DNA of 64,000 bases, from the NCBI RefSeq assembly GCF_004337985.1, contig NC_043743.1, forward strand, positions 3,550,580-3,614,579, given 5' to 3'. Below are positions 33,901 to 46,300 of the stretch, one piece after another. The translations under genes were made by a program, and so were the position numbers. Under the pieces are notes generated by a model, which made no database searches, was not told the origin of the DNA, and was given only the letters and a program-made list of their open reading frames with translations. The DNA is from Pyricularia pennisetigena (Eukaryota > Ascomycota > Sordariomycetes > Magnaporthales > Pyriculariaceae). Position 1 is the first letter of the stretch. Every line of letters begins with the position of its first letter.

Positions 33901-34475
33901 AAGACTAAGAAAAATGAAAACCAACCAAAACAAAATCCATATACGAGAAAATCAAAACATTCCATCGGGGTGCCACCCACACATGGTGAGGTCAACGAAG
34001 CCCCCTGAGGCAAAGCGCCACGAACATCGATTAATACCGTCGTATAACAGCTAGGCAATGCATGGAAGTTTTCCATTACGCGTGGCCAGAAGCAAACACG
34101 TTTGCTGTGTCTTACCATTCATTCTGTCTTCACCCTTCGGGCCCGGGGTGTGGTTCCGGAACTCGAACCTATGGCGGAGCCGGAGAGGGGTTGGTCAAGA
34201 GAGAGAATGTATGGTGCACTACTCGCAGTAGAGGACTGTGGACAAGGATCAGCTTCCTTCCGACTTCCCCGCCCCGCCGGCGCACTAACCGGACAAAGGA
34301 GCTAAAACCAAATAGTATACCAGCTCCTTACTACTCCCAGCATGGCTTTTTAAAGGAATACGGTGCATGTATGAATCAGTTCAGGGTCTGGCCATGTTAA
34401 AAAGGTAAAATATGTGGGGGATAAGTGTGTGAGATTTGAAACCCTGAGACCCCTAAAAAGATTTTTTTTCTTGAG

Positions 34476-34505
<30 letters not shown>
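34476..34505. repeat. Poly(A) tract, 30 bases
   Basis: Uninterrupted A run in non-coding sequence, preceded by a T run at about 34462-34469. Confidence 0.85.
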
Positions 34506-34509
<4 letters not shown>

Positions 34510-37500
34510 CTCTGCTGCGCTTGTTTCGTCTCGCGGGTGGCAGAATAACGTACGAAGATGCCAACAATCAAGTTGGTTCTTTTAATATGTTGTAAACACT
34601 TGGCACCAGTAAGAAAGACAATACGCCAGCAAGACACAAGAAAAAGAGACAAAAGGAGGCGTTGGGGAATACGCATGGCTACGGAGTACGATCTGTTAAT
34701 CGACCCTTTCCGTCAGCCTCTACCGCCACGCACGCTTCCAGTAAATAGTGGCTTGTCTGCCACACGTGAACGCCTCGAAGCAGAAGAGCCAAACATAGCT
34801 TGAGAAAGAAGGTCTTGGACGTTGGGAAAGTAAAGACACGTGCGTACGGCACGAAAATTTAGAAACAAAATAAAAATGCATATAAATAAAACAAAATTGA
34901 TGAGAGAGGGGGAGAAAAAAAAATAAAATTGCACACACGCTGTTGCGCAAGTTTGCCCATCCCAAGGCAAGGTCGCGCGTCATATAAAGGTGCGTCTATT
35001 TCGGCCTGCTTCACGTTAATGCAGCAATGGTCTGGACTTAATCTACTCGGGATCCGTGGGGTTTGCATGTCCATGTGAAGCGGTGGAGAAAAACTGTACA
35101 AAGTAAAAAGCCGGCAGATGGGGAGACCTGAGCGAGCTGGGGAGCCCAGAAAATCAAAACGAACGATTTAGACTCTCTCTCTCCCCCCCTACTTGGGGTG
35201 CCCGCGCGCATAGTTTGACGCGTGCCGCGGAAGGGGGCTTTTTGTTCGTCCCAAGACCAGTCGTGGAGCTTGTTCATGCGACGCTTAAACAGAGCGGCAA
35301 GCAGCCGGCGGGCAGATTTTCCTCTGCGGATTATTCATAGCCCATTGTTGACTCGTACGCAAGTTTCAAGCTGTACAGTAGATACATTGGCGCTGTAAAG
35401 TCCCCAGGTCCCGGTCCCAAAAATAAAACAAGGTTATTGAGAATGGAGCGTGAGCCATATCCTACATAGATAACATACTATTGTTGCGGTACAACTAGAC
35501 ACAACCCAAGATTTCACCTGTCGCGAATAGGAAGGACAAGCTGCATTGGAACAAAACCTTGGCAATTCGGAGCATTTTGTCCTTTTTTTTTTTTTTCTTT
35601 CTTTTCTGTCTATGTTTTGGTCCCTATGTCTTTTCTTCTCTTTCTCCCACCGCTAATTTTCTTGGCAATGATTGCTTTCTGTCGCGTCACCCCGTCCAGG
35701 GAGGAACCCTCGCCTGCCTCGGGTGTGGATTTGTTAGCGGCATACGGGAGACCAAAATGTGCCAAACTTTTTGTACCCGCATGCATGGCTGCTGTTTTTT
35801 GTGGGCATTGATACGTGATTGTGGAATCGCGGATGCACTTGGCCAGCACATCCCCGTCTCTCTCTCGTTCGACTCCCTTCCTGTGAGTCCTGTCTCGAAG
35901 CGAGGGGGGGAAAATCACACCCTACGATAATGCGATCGGTAACAAGCGGCCTGGCTTTCTGTCGGGGGTTTGTGACGACCCTGCCAAACGACTTCCTCGG
36001 GGAGATCTTCGAAATTACGAGCACCCGGCACAAACAGGGCATAAACATGGGTAGACAAGACGAGACAGCATTGGTTCGGATCTGAATCCTCGCGTTTGGC
36101 GTATTATCACAGTACTTTACCAAGCAAAGAGAGCTAACTTCGATAGAGACATATTATCACAGCCTGGTATTTGTCTCGTTGCATTCACGGGATGAAAAGT
36201 AACCAATAAACGACGAGAAAGAAAACTCGCAGCCTCGTCGTCTCGTCACGTCCAAGGAAGAAAGAGAAAAGAACAATATGCCCGCATTGAGAAAGTGGGA
36301 TCATGATCGCCGAACGCAAGTCGGGCTCCTTTGTAATCGTCACTCCCCCACCACTTTGAGCCTGTGATGATGGAAATTGATTAATTGGTGGGTAGGAATG
36401 CGACGTCACCAAAGTGGGAAAAGATTGTCATTCCCAATATCTGGGGCTGCTTTCTGGCTTCGTATATTCAACTTCGGACGATTGTGCGTGCATCGGAGAA
36501 ATAAAAAGAGACAAAGGAAAATTAAAAAGGGATGATTGACACTCGCCAAAAGAAGGGGCTTGTGGGCAGGAAGAAAAAAGAGAGAGAAAAAAAAAGGAGC
36601 TGGCGGGATGAACTTATTCCATCTTTTCTTGACCTTCGTCATCCCACCATGTGAAACTCGGGAGCACCGTTGACAAACAAACCGTTCCCCACGGCCTTGA
36701 AGATCGTCAACATGGTACGGTAGTGATCTTGCTGTCAAAAGGCTTTGAATTGGGCAGTAAAACATGTCGCTCCTAATCTCTCATCACGTTGCCGTATAGC
36801 CCGTTAGAGCTCTCCCCATCTTTTTTTGATGCGGTCGAGGTCTCCACTTTCAACCCCGCCACGTATTGCTGGCAGCAGAGAAAAAAAAGAGCTTATCTGT
36901 TCTAGTTGCCTTGTACCTCGCTAGCGGTAGATGGAAAGATGGACAGCTGACGTACGTGATTAGTGACTGTGATAATGCTTACATGGATGACATGGATCGA
37001 CATGAATTCTGCAAGGCCCAGTACCTCAGGTGACCAAAGTCAGGCAGCATGGGGATCAGCGTGGGACAAACAGGGCTTTCGTCTTTCGTTTTCTAGCCTT
37101 TTGATCGCATCGCAGTGGAAAGGGGACCGTCAAATGTCTGAGCGAGCGGCTTCCTCTTCCTTCGCTTGCTCGCCCTGAACTTTAACCTCGAATAAGGTAA
37201 AGTGTATTTTCAGCTCGCTTCAACTAAAAAAAAAAAAAAGAGACAAGTGATGGACGTGAACGGACGTCGACTAGGACGGAACAGTAGTAGCCTCTCCGCA
37301 TCGTATATCAAAATATTGACCAAAGAGTGGTCACATTGATGATCAGGACTGGCAAGGTAATAGTGGCCTGAGTTATACCCACTCAGTTTAACGTGCACAA
37401 ACCGGGACCTGCATGAGCATTGCATTGATTGTGTTGCATCGCAGGGCTGTTACGGTTGCTCCACAGAAAAAGAGAGGGAAAAAAAAAATACCCCATGTTG

Positions 37501-40500
37501 ATGGGCGCCCAACAGGACGAAGTCGTCCTGGGAAGCCCAAGCGCTGCATTGTGGAGAATTGTGCGGCAGGGCGGATGAAAAGGGAAAAGCCGTTATTTGT
37601 TAATAGTGTATAATATACTGTGTCGGCAGCGTGAAGTACAAGATCCTATACAGTAGTATTCAGTCCCTTGTGGTGGAGAACCACTGTACTATGCATGGTA
37701 CATGAAAGACGCAAAAAAGGGACCCTGGCCAGATTTTATCGGAGCCACTTACCCCCACCTTTTGCGACGGACGTCAGCTCACAAACCTTGACATGTGCCA
37801 TTTGCGAGTCGCAACGCTGTCGATAGTAAGGAGCTTAAGGCTTTTTGTATTGAATGCACTGACGATCTAGAGATTCTGTCCATTCGGAAAGTTTGGATTT
37901 GACTGTTTACCCCGTCTGTGCTACCGTGGCGCACGGAAAGCATTTTTGCAAGTTTTTTTTTGTTTATTCTTGACGTTTACTATCAAGCATAGTACCTACG
38001 CGAAGGAACTGAGAAAAGTGTCAACCGCCCGAATGGAGAAATAAGAAAAACCCGGTCCAGTCGGGCCCCAAAGCGAGCTTTTTGATTAAAATCAGATGAA
38101 CGGCCCAGACTCGCTGATTATTAACACCAAACTCTTTGACTAGTCCAGCATGCAAATGCGCCGTCATTTAACATCCAAAGACGATTGGATCAATTACATC
38201 CAAGAGTGAAGTGCAAACTTGACAAGAAGGAAGAAAGGCAAAAAAAGTCGTTTCCGCCCAGCCTACCAACTTTATTCAACGGCTGGTTCATGCCGGCTGT
38301 CCGGTGATGGATACGTGGTTATACGGTTCGACAAGGGAAGGATAATTGAACAGAGAAAAAAAAAACTGGAGAAATTAAAAATTAAAAGGCCGTCGCACAA
38401 GCGCAACCCCAGATTGGGCGATCCTCTCCAGCAAGCTGCCGACCTCCCCTTCCTCGGCCGTTGCATAGTTGAGTTGCACTCTACAGAATTTATCCTATCG
38501 GAGCGGGTCGGATGTGATCTCATGCAAACCTTGTGTATTGTGTGATTCCCTTATTTTTTTTTGCTGACCACCACCACCACCACCATTTGGGCCACCTTGT
38601 GGAAGCGGTACGTCGCCCAATCGCAAGGCAACCCTCCCATATGACATACTCAAGTAGGAAGGGGTCACCCAGACTCTCGTTCAGCATTGGCAGATGTTGA
38701 TTGATCAAGATGGAAAGCTGAACTCTATTACCACGTTACAAACAAAAATACGATAAGCTGATGCAGACCAGCAACCGCTGTGAGACTGCAGCATGCAGCC
38801 GATTATCAATCCATCAATCATCATGTCTTGGTTAACGGCTTCGCGCCGCTCATCTCGCTAAGAAAAGCCGGCAATCGATCGGCGACGTGGTCTGGCGGCT
38901 ACTCTCTGTTCCACAGGCTTACTCGAAAAAAGATCGAAAATGTGTAGAAATAAAAATGACAAAAAAAAAAAAAATAAGAAAAATAAAATCATTGGGTTCT
39001 GTTATGCAGACCGGGACGGGAAACAGACAGGTTTATCACTGTGCACAACCTCGAGTACGAAGGACTGTATTGCTTCGTAAATTCTTACTGATCTTTGCAA
39101 CTGCCGATGTTGGGCATTAATACAGTCAGTCTATTACTTTCGTATCCTGTCTCCAAAAAGTCAATGTTACCCCGGCACGGTGCAACTGCCAACCCAAAGC
39201 CAAGCTTTTGTTCAGGCAATTCCAAGTGGCCAATCCTTTTTTTTCTTTCTGGTCTCTCTTGTTGTTTTTAAGTTTTTATAATCTTCTTTCTTATTATTAG
39301 TGTTCGCTTTTCAAGGATCCCAAAACCTGTCGTCCCTAGTCCAGTTGGCTTCGCCATCGGTATTTTTTTTTTATTCTTCGGCAGTGTCAATCAAAGGCCA
39401 TGTGGTCAAGAGTAAGGGTTTCTTATGTGTCTCTCCCGCCGTCCATCTGTCTGAACGATCGCTTTCAAACCGCCCCAAGAAGCTCTCAAACGTCCATGTC
39501 AGGGTTTCCTCCCATCGAAAACAACAAATTCCCCTCGTTGCGCCAACATGGTATCGCGAAACCACGCCGGAAATAACCGGTCTGATGTTTTGTTTTATTT
39601 TTGGGGGGGTTAAGCCTCGGCGGAAATGGATTGAGCGAACCCCAAAAAAAAAAAAAAAATTCTCGTCTGTTGGTGCAGGGGGGGCCATTTTGGATTCTCT
39701 CTTCTGTTGCATTGTTCTTCAAGGCTTCCCAGTTCCAAGCCCAAAGAGCGATTAGCTTTCAAAGATGGGGCTAGAAGCAGGTCATTAACCTTGCTCTACA
39801 GTAGTAATCTCGTTTCCAGAGGATTGGTACGGTCAGCACCAACAAACGGGCCTTTTATTTCCCTCAATGTGATCGTACCATCAGACAGGTGAATGTCGGG
39901 CATTGATCTCATTTATTTATCTATTGTTGTATTTATTTTAATACGATAGAGACCCTCATCATTCTCAAATATAGTTGTTTGTTTAGAGTGAGGGAGAAAC
40001 CCCCCCCCAAAAAAAAAAAAAAAAACCTACACACATTGAACTCCCGTTATGCAAACTATACCAACCATGCATTTAGATATTACGGGGCCGAGACAAACAT
40101 GTCTTTCCCGCGTGCAAGGGCCGCCTGACGGGCTCTACTTTGCCCATCGCCCTTCTCCACATTGTGCCAGCGGCCGGGATGCTATTCTTACCTTATCGTC
40201 GTCTCCCTTTTGTAGTTTTTGTTCCTTCGCCCTTTCACAAACCCAGACCCCACACTTTTCTTCTCGCCTGCACGAGGAACATCAGGCGGAGACGTACATT
40301 AGCGGGACAAGAGGCGAGAGGGAGAGAGGAGAGGGAGGCTCGTGCGTCTGCGAGCTGTTTGTACATGCATACTTCCTACATGTTATACAGTCCGAGCATG
40401 GCCGATGCAACAATATGTGCACAGTAAGGGATGATGCAGATGGTCAAAAAGGTGCTGGTTGGATATGGCGGGGTTATCACACTCTATGAGATGCATTCTT

Positions 40501-41878
40501 TCTAACGCAGTGAGGGCTTCTTCACCTCGTGTATGTGCTTTTTTTTTTTCTCTCTTCAACGCAACCGAGGGATAACCAAAGAACCAGAGCTGTGCGAAAG
40601 ACAAAAAAAAACCAGAATGCCGCAAGCTCTCACAGTGGAAGCGAAGAGAGAAGGAAAAAGAAAAAGAAACATGGGAGCCATGACTCTCCCCAGTCCATGG
40701 CAAGGGCTCGGAAAGAAGCCCCGGGGCCCCCCCTTGTCCCTATCTGCGGTTGGGAGGTGCGGATGCCCCTGCATCTCCACTTTCTGCAATTGTCAAACCG
40801 AAGGAACAAAAAAGACAGAGGTGATGGATGGTCGCGCCAGAGGGATGACGGATGATGGATGGTGGGTGACCACCAACACGCTCAAGCTACGCGACTATTC
40901 CCGAAAGAGATTTTCGCACCCACCTACCTACAGTTGGGACCCTACCATGTAGGGGAAGGTGCGTAAGAGTTTGGGACAACGGGTGCGGGTGTGTGTCTAA
41001 CAAGAGAGCGACAACATCTACCCATTGCCTTTTAGTCTATCTTCGCTCTACATGTTTCCCACAGAATCGATGGCTTCCATCGGCCTACTATGCACAAATT
41101 CGACGTGCTAAATTATTTGAATTTGATTAGTTAGCGGCGGGTTTAAGCAGAGAGACCAGAAAAAAAAAAGAGATTCCGTCATTTTACAACTGACGCTGTC
41201 CCAAATCTTAGGCGTGGCAAATGACAGATTGTTTTGGCACCCGTCACGGCTTTGCCCTCATCGCGTCTACTAGTCAAGTAGGTAGTTTTTTAGCAAACAA
41301 CAGAAAAAAAGGGACGCCCGTTCCCAGTTTAGGTCGCATGTACAGTAGCTAAAAGGGGGACACATGGTAAAATGGTCTCCCAGTCCTGCGGGAATTGGAA
41401 TAAAGCCGAAAGAGAAGAAAACCTAAACGCAAAAAAAGGGGAAGAAGCTGATGAGAAGAGACGACGAGCGTGTGTGGCGCAACCCTTGGCTTTTTCTTTC
41501 TTTCCTTCGTTCGCAAATTGACAGGTAGTTCAACGTCGTCATATCTCAGGTTTTGGGGGGAGGTCTGAGGGTCTACATTCTACTTTTGCTTTTTTTTCAC
41601 CAGACAAAAGGCCCAGCTGCATTCTACTTGTTGCTTTGCTTGAAAGGGGGGGAAGACGAAAAGGAGAGCAGAGCATAGATACGAGAATAGGGAGCAGCGC
41701 GGAAAGCGGCCATCGGATAAAACGGTCCCGTTCATTATGCCATCGTGATCTACAGTCAATTGGTAGGATCGTTTTTGGCTACCCCGATCAGTGTTTGTTG
41801 ATATCGAGCAAGTTTGTTGCCGAGGTTTGTGCTGTAATACAGTAAGTATTTTGTGACTGTTGGGCTGTCTGGGCTGTC

Positions 41879-41907
<29 letters not shown>
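41879..41907. repeat. Poly(A) tract, 29 bases
   Basis: Uninterrupted A run in the gene-empty interval upstream of the Ras exchange factor. Confidence 0.85.
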
Positions 41908-41909
<2 letters not shown>

Positions 41910-42177
41910 CATGACAGACATTCCATCATTGATTGACATTGACCCGATTTGCCCTGAGTTGGCCTCCACTGACCTACCGGACGAGTGGGGTGGTGTTGTT
42001 CTTTTCTCGCATTCTCCAAATAGACACGGAGTACTTCCTAGTAATAATCAACGTACAGTAGCAACAGTAGCAAAACCAGTTCTACTTTTAGATGAACACC
42101 CCCAACTTCTTTGGGTCTTCGAAACCTTGAGCCCCCAGGACCCGTCGTGCCCAGCATGAATGCAACCGCTACTAGGT

Positions 42178-42255
42178 TAGGTACAGTAGACTAGGCCAGG
42201 CACGCACACCAGCCCCACCAGCGCTATGCACACGCCAAAGTAGCTACTGTACCTA
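42178..42255. repeat. 12-bp inverted repeat around the TACAGTAG motif
   Basis: TAGGTACAGTAG at 42178-42189 and its exact reverse complement CTACTGTACCTA at 42244-42255, with a 54-base spacer. It lies about 1.1 kb upstream of the Ras exchange factor start. Confidence 0.8.
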
Positions 42256-43318
42256 CCCTTCCACCCTAGCTCGGTCATGACATGACACCCCCCGTGGTCC
42301 CCTCCCTCTCCACATCTCTAAGGACGGGGGCGTTGTGCTGCTTCTTCCCAAAGTACATGTCAAGTCATAGACATCCCCATTCCATTCCTGAACCCCGAGT
42401 CCTTTGAACCAGCTTTCCCCTCCAACAACAGAAAAAACAAATCCACTTTCTCTTTCGTCCCAGTGTATTAGGGCGTCGCGACTGTTTCGGCTTGCTCAGA
42501 GCCCGTTCCCTGTCTGTCTTTGAACGCGCCGCAAGCCATTGATAAACACTTTGCCCATATCATTCTTTGACTCGACACACGACACAAAGCCATTTCAGCG
42601 AGAAGTTTGAGGCTACGTCCCGTTCCATCTTTTTCGTCATTTTACTGTAACTGCAACGAACCAGGACCGAAAAGCAAGTAAAGAAAAAAAAAAGAAGACC
42701 AAGGTGTCTGTTATTATTACTTCATTTTTTTTTCCCGCTCATCGGACAAACGCACTTTCCAAGGTTTCCCAGACAGACGGCCGTCGTCTCTTGTTTAGAC
42801 TTTCGACACAACCGGCGAACCTCGATTATACTTTCGCTGCCACCCACGGAACCAACCCAGCTACAGTCGGACGAACAAGCAAAGTGACCACAACAGGAAG
42901 GAAAAAAGACAGGAGGGGGAGAAGACAGAGAACTTTCACCGTTGACCACATCAGAGCGTCAACGAGCACGCAACGCAACGCAGCGCACGAACAAACACAA
43001 GACATTTACGATTGTGTTCCCCTGCTGCCAGATAGCAAGGGTCTTACGAGAGAGGCCTGGTGCTCCTTGGTTACTATAATCGCCCACACGAAACGACTAC
43101 TGTACTTGTTCCAACTCTTGGGGGGGAAAGGTTGCCACCGTCGCTAAAACGGTCAAGGCGGTCGCCCCCCAATCTGATTGTTGATATTTTTTTTTTTTTT
43201 CTGTTACTCATCCAACTGCTCTGGCCGACGATCTCCCGGGTTAGAAAACGCATTATCCGAACCAGAACGAGGACAAACCACCGCTGCCCATGCTCGCCCC
43301 CACGTGCATTGAGTAGCC

Positions 43319-46300
43319 ATGGTAATGCCCGGCGACCATTCCATGCAGCGGGCGAGCCTTCAAGTGGCACCCCTCGCCATCCGTAACAAGGGCTCCCGTC
43401 ACGGCCACGGCTCTGACACCGAGAACGATGCTTCTTTCACCTCAGTCTCGAGCAACAACAGTGACGCCACCATCACGGACTCGAGGTCCGTCGCAGCAAA
43501 CTCCAACAAGACAACAACCACCACGACCACAGCCAAGCAACCAAACGCCGCCATCGATTCATCCAACGGCTCCCACATGAAGTCGTCGTCGCGCAATGGC
43601 CCGCGAGAGGAACCGCTGGAGGCGGACCCGGACATGGCTCCAGCCGTCTTCCACAACTTCCTGCGGGCATTCTTTCACTTCAAGCCGAGCTTGCTGATGA
43701 CGGACTCGACCGTTACACTGCCGCTAGCCGAGGGCGACGTAATCCTGGTGCACTCGATACACACCAATGGTTGGGCAGACGGCACCCTGCTGGCAACCGG
43801 CGCCAGAGGCTGGCTGCCGACCAACTACTGCGAACCATACGGACCCGACGAACTCATGAATCTCTTGAATGCCTTACTTAACTTTTGGGATCTTTTGCGT
43901 AGCACCTCGGTCAACGACCACGAGATTTTCAGCAACCAGGAGTTCATGAAGGGCATAATAGCCGGCGTCCGATACCTACTGGTAGGTTTTTTTTTCTTTT
44001 TTTTTCTTTTTTCTACTATTCCTTCCCCCGAGCCTTGCGTTGCCTGTGGGATGAAAAAAAGCCCTTCGAGGCCTGTGCGACTGACGCTGATTAATTGGGT
44101 GGCACAGGAACGCACAAACTCTCTTACGAGAGAGGCCCCTCTCATTCAGCGCCACGAGGGCCTCAGACGCAGCAGGAAATCGCTATTGTCCGAGCTTAGC
44201 TCGCTGGTCAAGACGGCCAAACGCCTCCAGGAGCACCAGCGTATGATTACGCCCATAGAGGACACTAACGATATCATTGACGAGATGATCCTGAAGGCAT
44301 TCAAGATCGTGACGAAGGGTACGCGCTTTCTTGACATTCTGGACGAGGACAGGAAATCTCGAGCACCAGCAGTGACGGTCATGGCAACGGTCATGGAGGA
44401 GGTGACCCCGACCGTCGATGGAAAGCCTGCAAACAGCGAACAGGCAAAGGCGTTGCGGGCGTTGACGGCCGGTGCAAGCGAAGACTCGTCGGCCGTCGGT
44501 GACGACACCACGGAGCATACTGTCGTTGTTCGCCCGACCAACAGGCGCATGTCGACCATCACATCGCCGATTTCGGCAACCAACACGCGGAGAATGTCGC
44601 TGGGCAGCAACCCCCACCGGGTGTCGACGGCAATATCACACCGAGTCTCGCTTGTACCGTCACCGTCCACCAAGGCGCAGAACCTCATCTCGCAGCAACT
44701 GAGCGACAGCCACGATACCTTCCTGTCTTATCTGGGTTCGTTTATCGGCCGCCTCCACCTGCAATCCCAGTCCAGGCCGCACTTGTCGCTTGCCGTCAAG
44801 CAGTCGGCAACGTCGGGTGGCGAGCTACTGGTGGTTGTTGATGTGGTGTGCGCCCACAACCGCATGAGCCAGGATTTTCTGGACACATACCGCGATGCAA
44901 TGTACGCAAGGCTCCGAGACCTTGTCTTGGCGGCACAAGAGGTTCTGACCAGCCATGGCGGCCGCGAGATGGAGGACGTCATCTTCCCCCAGGACAACAG
45001 CAGACTGTTGCAGGCGGCAACGGGCTGCGTGCGGGCCACGGGCGAGTGTGTTGCCAAGACCAAATGGTTCCTCGAAAAGATTGGCGACTTTGAGTTTGAG
45101 CTGGAACGGGGAGCTTCGGCTCTAAACATGGATCTTGGCTTTTTGGAGATTAACGTTGCCGAGGACAGGGACAAGGATCAGGGCATGGACGCCACCAGCA
45201 TCGCCGAGTCCAATAAATCATGTTCTACCGAAGCCTCAACGGCAACCGCGACTGCGACACAGTCTGTCGCGTCGACCACGGCCACGGTGCGGCCGACGGC
45301 CCTGGCCACAAACAAGCCGCTTCCCGAAGTGCCCCAGTCCACAACCCCCGACGAGGCCCCGCGACCTCAACGATCCCCATCTTCTTCGCGACCGACCTCG
45401 CTTGTGGAGGAGGGTCCTGCCAGCATGGCTTCCTCTGTGGCATCACTGCGGCCTATGCTGCCGCCTCTGCCGCGCCTTTCCACCTCGCTGATGACGCAGG
45501 ACGAGTACAGCCCGTCGGAGCACTCGGCCGGCCACGACAGCGACAACTATCATGGCTCGTTCCGCTCCGAGAGCATGACGGCCTCCAGCTCTGGAACTGG
45601 CAGCACATACATCAGCCGTGACTCGGAATCGAGCCTGGTATCGCAGTCGTCGACGCGTGCGACAACGCCAGACATACCGTTGGCCAACCAAAAGTCGCTG
45701 TCGGACATTAGCAACTCTGGCAGCGGAGCCTGTGTCGTCGAGGAGGATGATGTCGAGTCGAGGCTGCTCGAGAGGACGTATGCGCACGAACTCATGTTCA
45801 ACAAGGAGGGCCAAGTTACTGGCGGCTCGCTCCCTGCCCTCGTCGAGAGGCTGACCACCCACGAGTCCACCCCGGACGCCATGTTTGTGTCGACCTTTTA
45901 CTTGACCTTTAGGCTCTTCTGCACACCCGTAAAACTGGCAGAGAGCTTGATTGACCGGTTCGACTACGTCGCCGAGTCTGCTCACATGGCAGGCCCCGTT
46001 CGTCTGCGTGTCTACAACGTCTTCAAGGGCTGGCTCGAGTCCCACTGGAGGGACGAGACGGATCGCGAAGCGCTGGGTCTCATCGAGCCGTTTGCTACTT
46101 TCAAACTGGGCGAGGTGCTCCCCTCGGCCGGCAAGCGCATCCTCGAGCTTGTCGATCGCGTCTCTGCCAGTGGCGGCGGAGCCTTGGTCCCACGCCTGGT
46201 GTCCTCGATGGGCAAGACCAACACATCGATTTCCCAATACGTTCCTGCCGATACGCCCATGCCGAACCCGGTATTCACAAAGAGCCATGCGAACCTGCTG

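Larger units (their letters stand above)
27086..43318. other. Gene-empty interval of about 16 kb
   Basis: No frame longer than about 150 codons, and none with a recognisable domain or credible exon chain, on either strand. Composition is ordinary, neither TA-rich as in RIPed DNA nor codon-like, with many A/T runs (about 33292-33314, 34476-34505, 41879-41907) and CT-rich microsatellites. The last kilobase or so is presumably the leader and promoter of the Ras exchange factor. No tRNA or 5S rRNA was found. Unspliced coding exons shorter than 60 codons would escape reading by eye. Confidence 0.5.

Noticed and set aside
35626..35811. Possible 61-residue Cys-containing secreted peptide
   Set aside because: Starts beside a T run that creates the hydrophobic segment. 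Length and composition are compatible with chance in a 16-kb gene-free stretch.
40855..40885. 5S rRNA-like phrase GGTGGGTGACCACC
   Set aside because: Only this short phrase matches; the flanks do not form a 5S rRNA and the internal control boxes are absent.
42704..43147. 147-codon plus-strand frame upstream of the Ras exchange factor
   Set aside because: Begins with GTG, has no domain and is rich in low-complexity residues; more likely leader sequence of the downstream gene.
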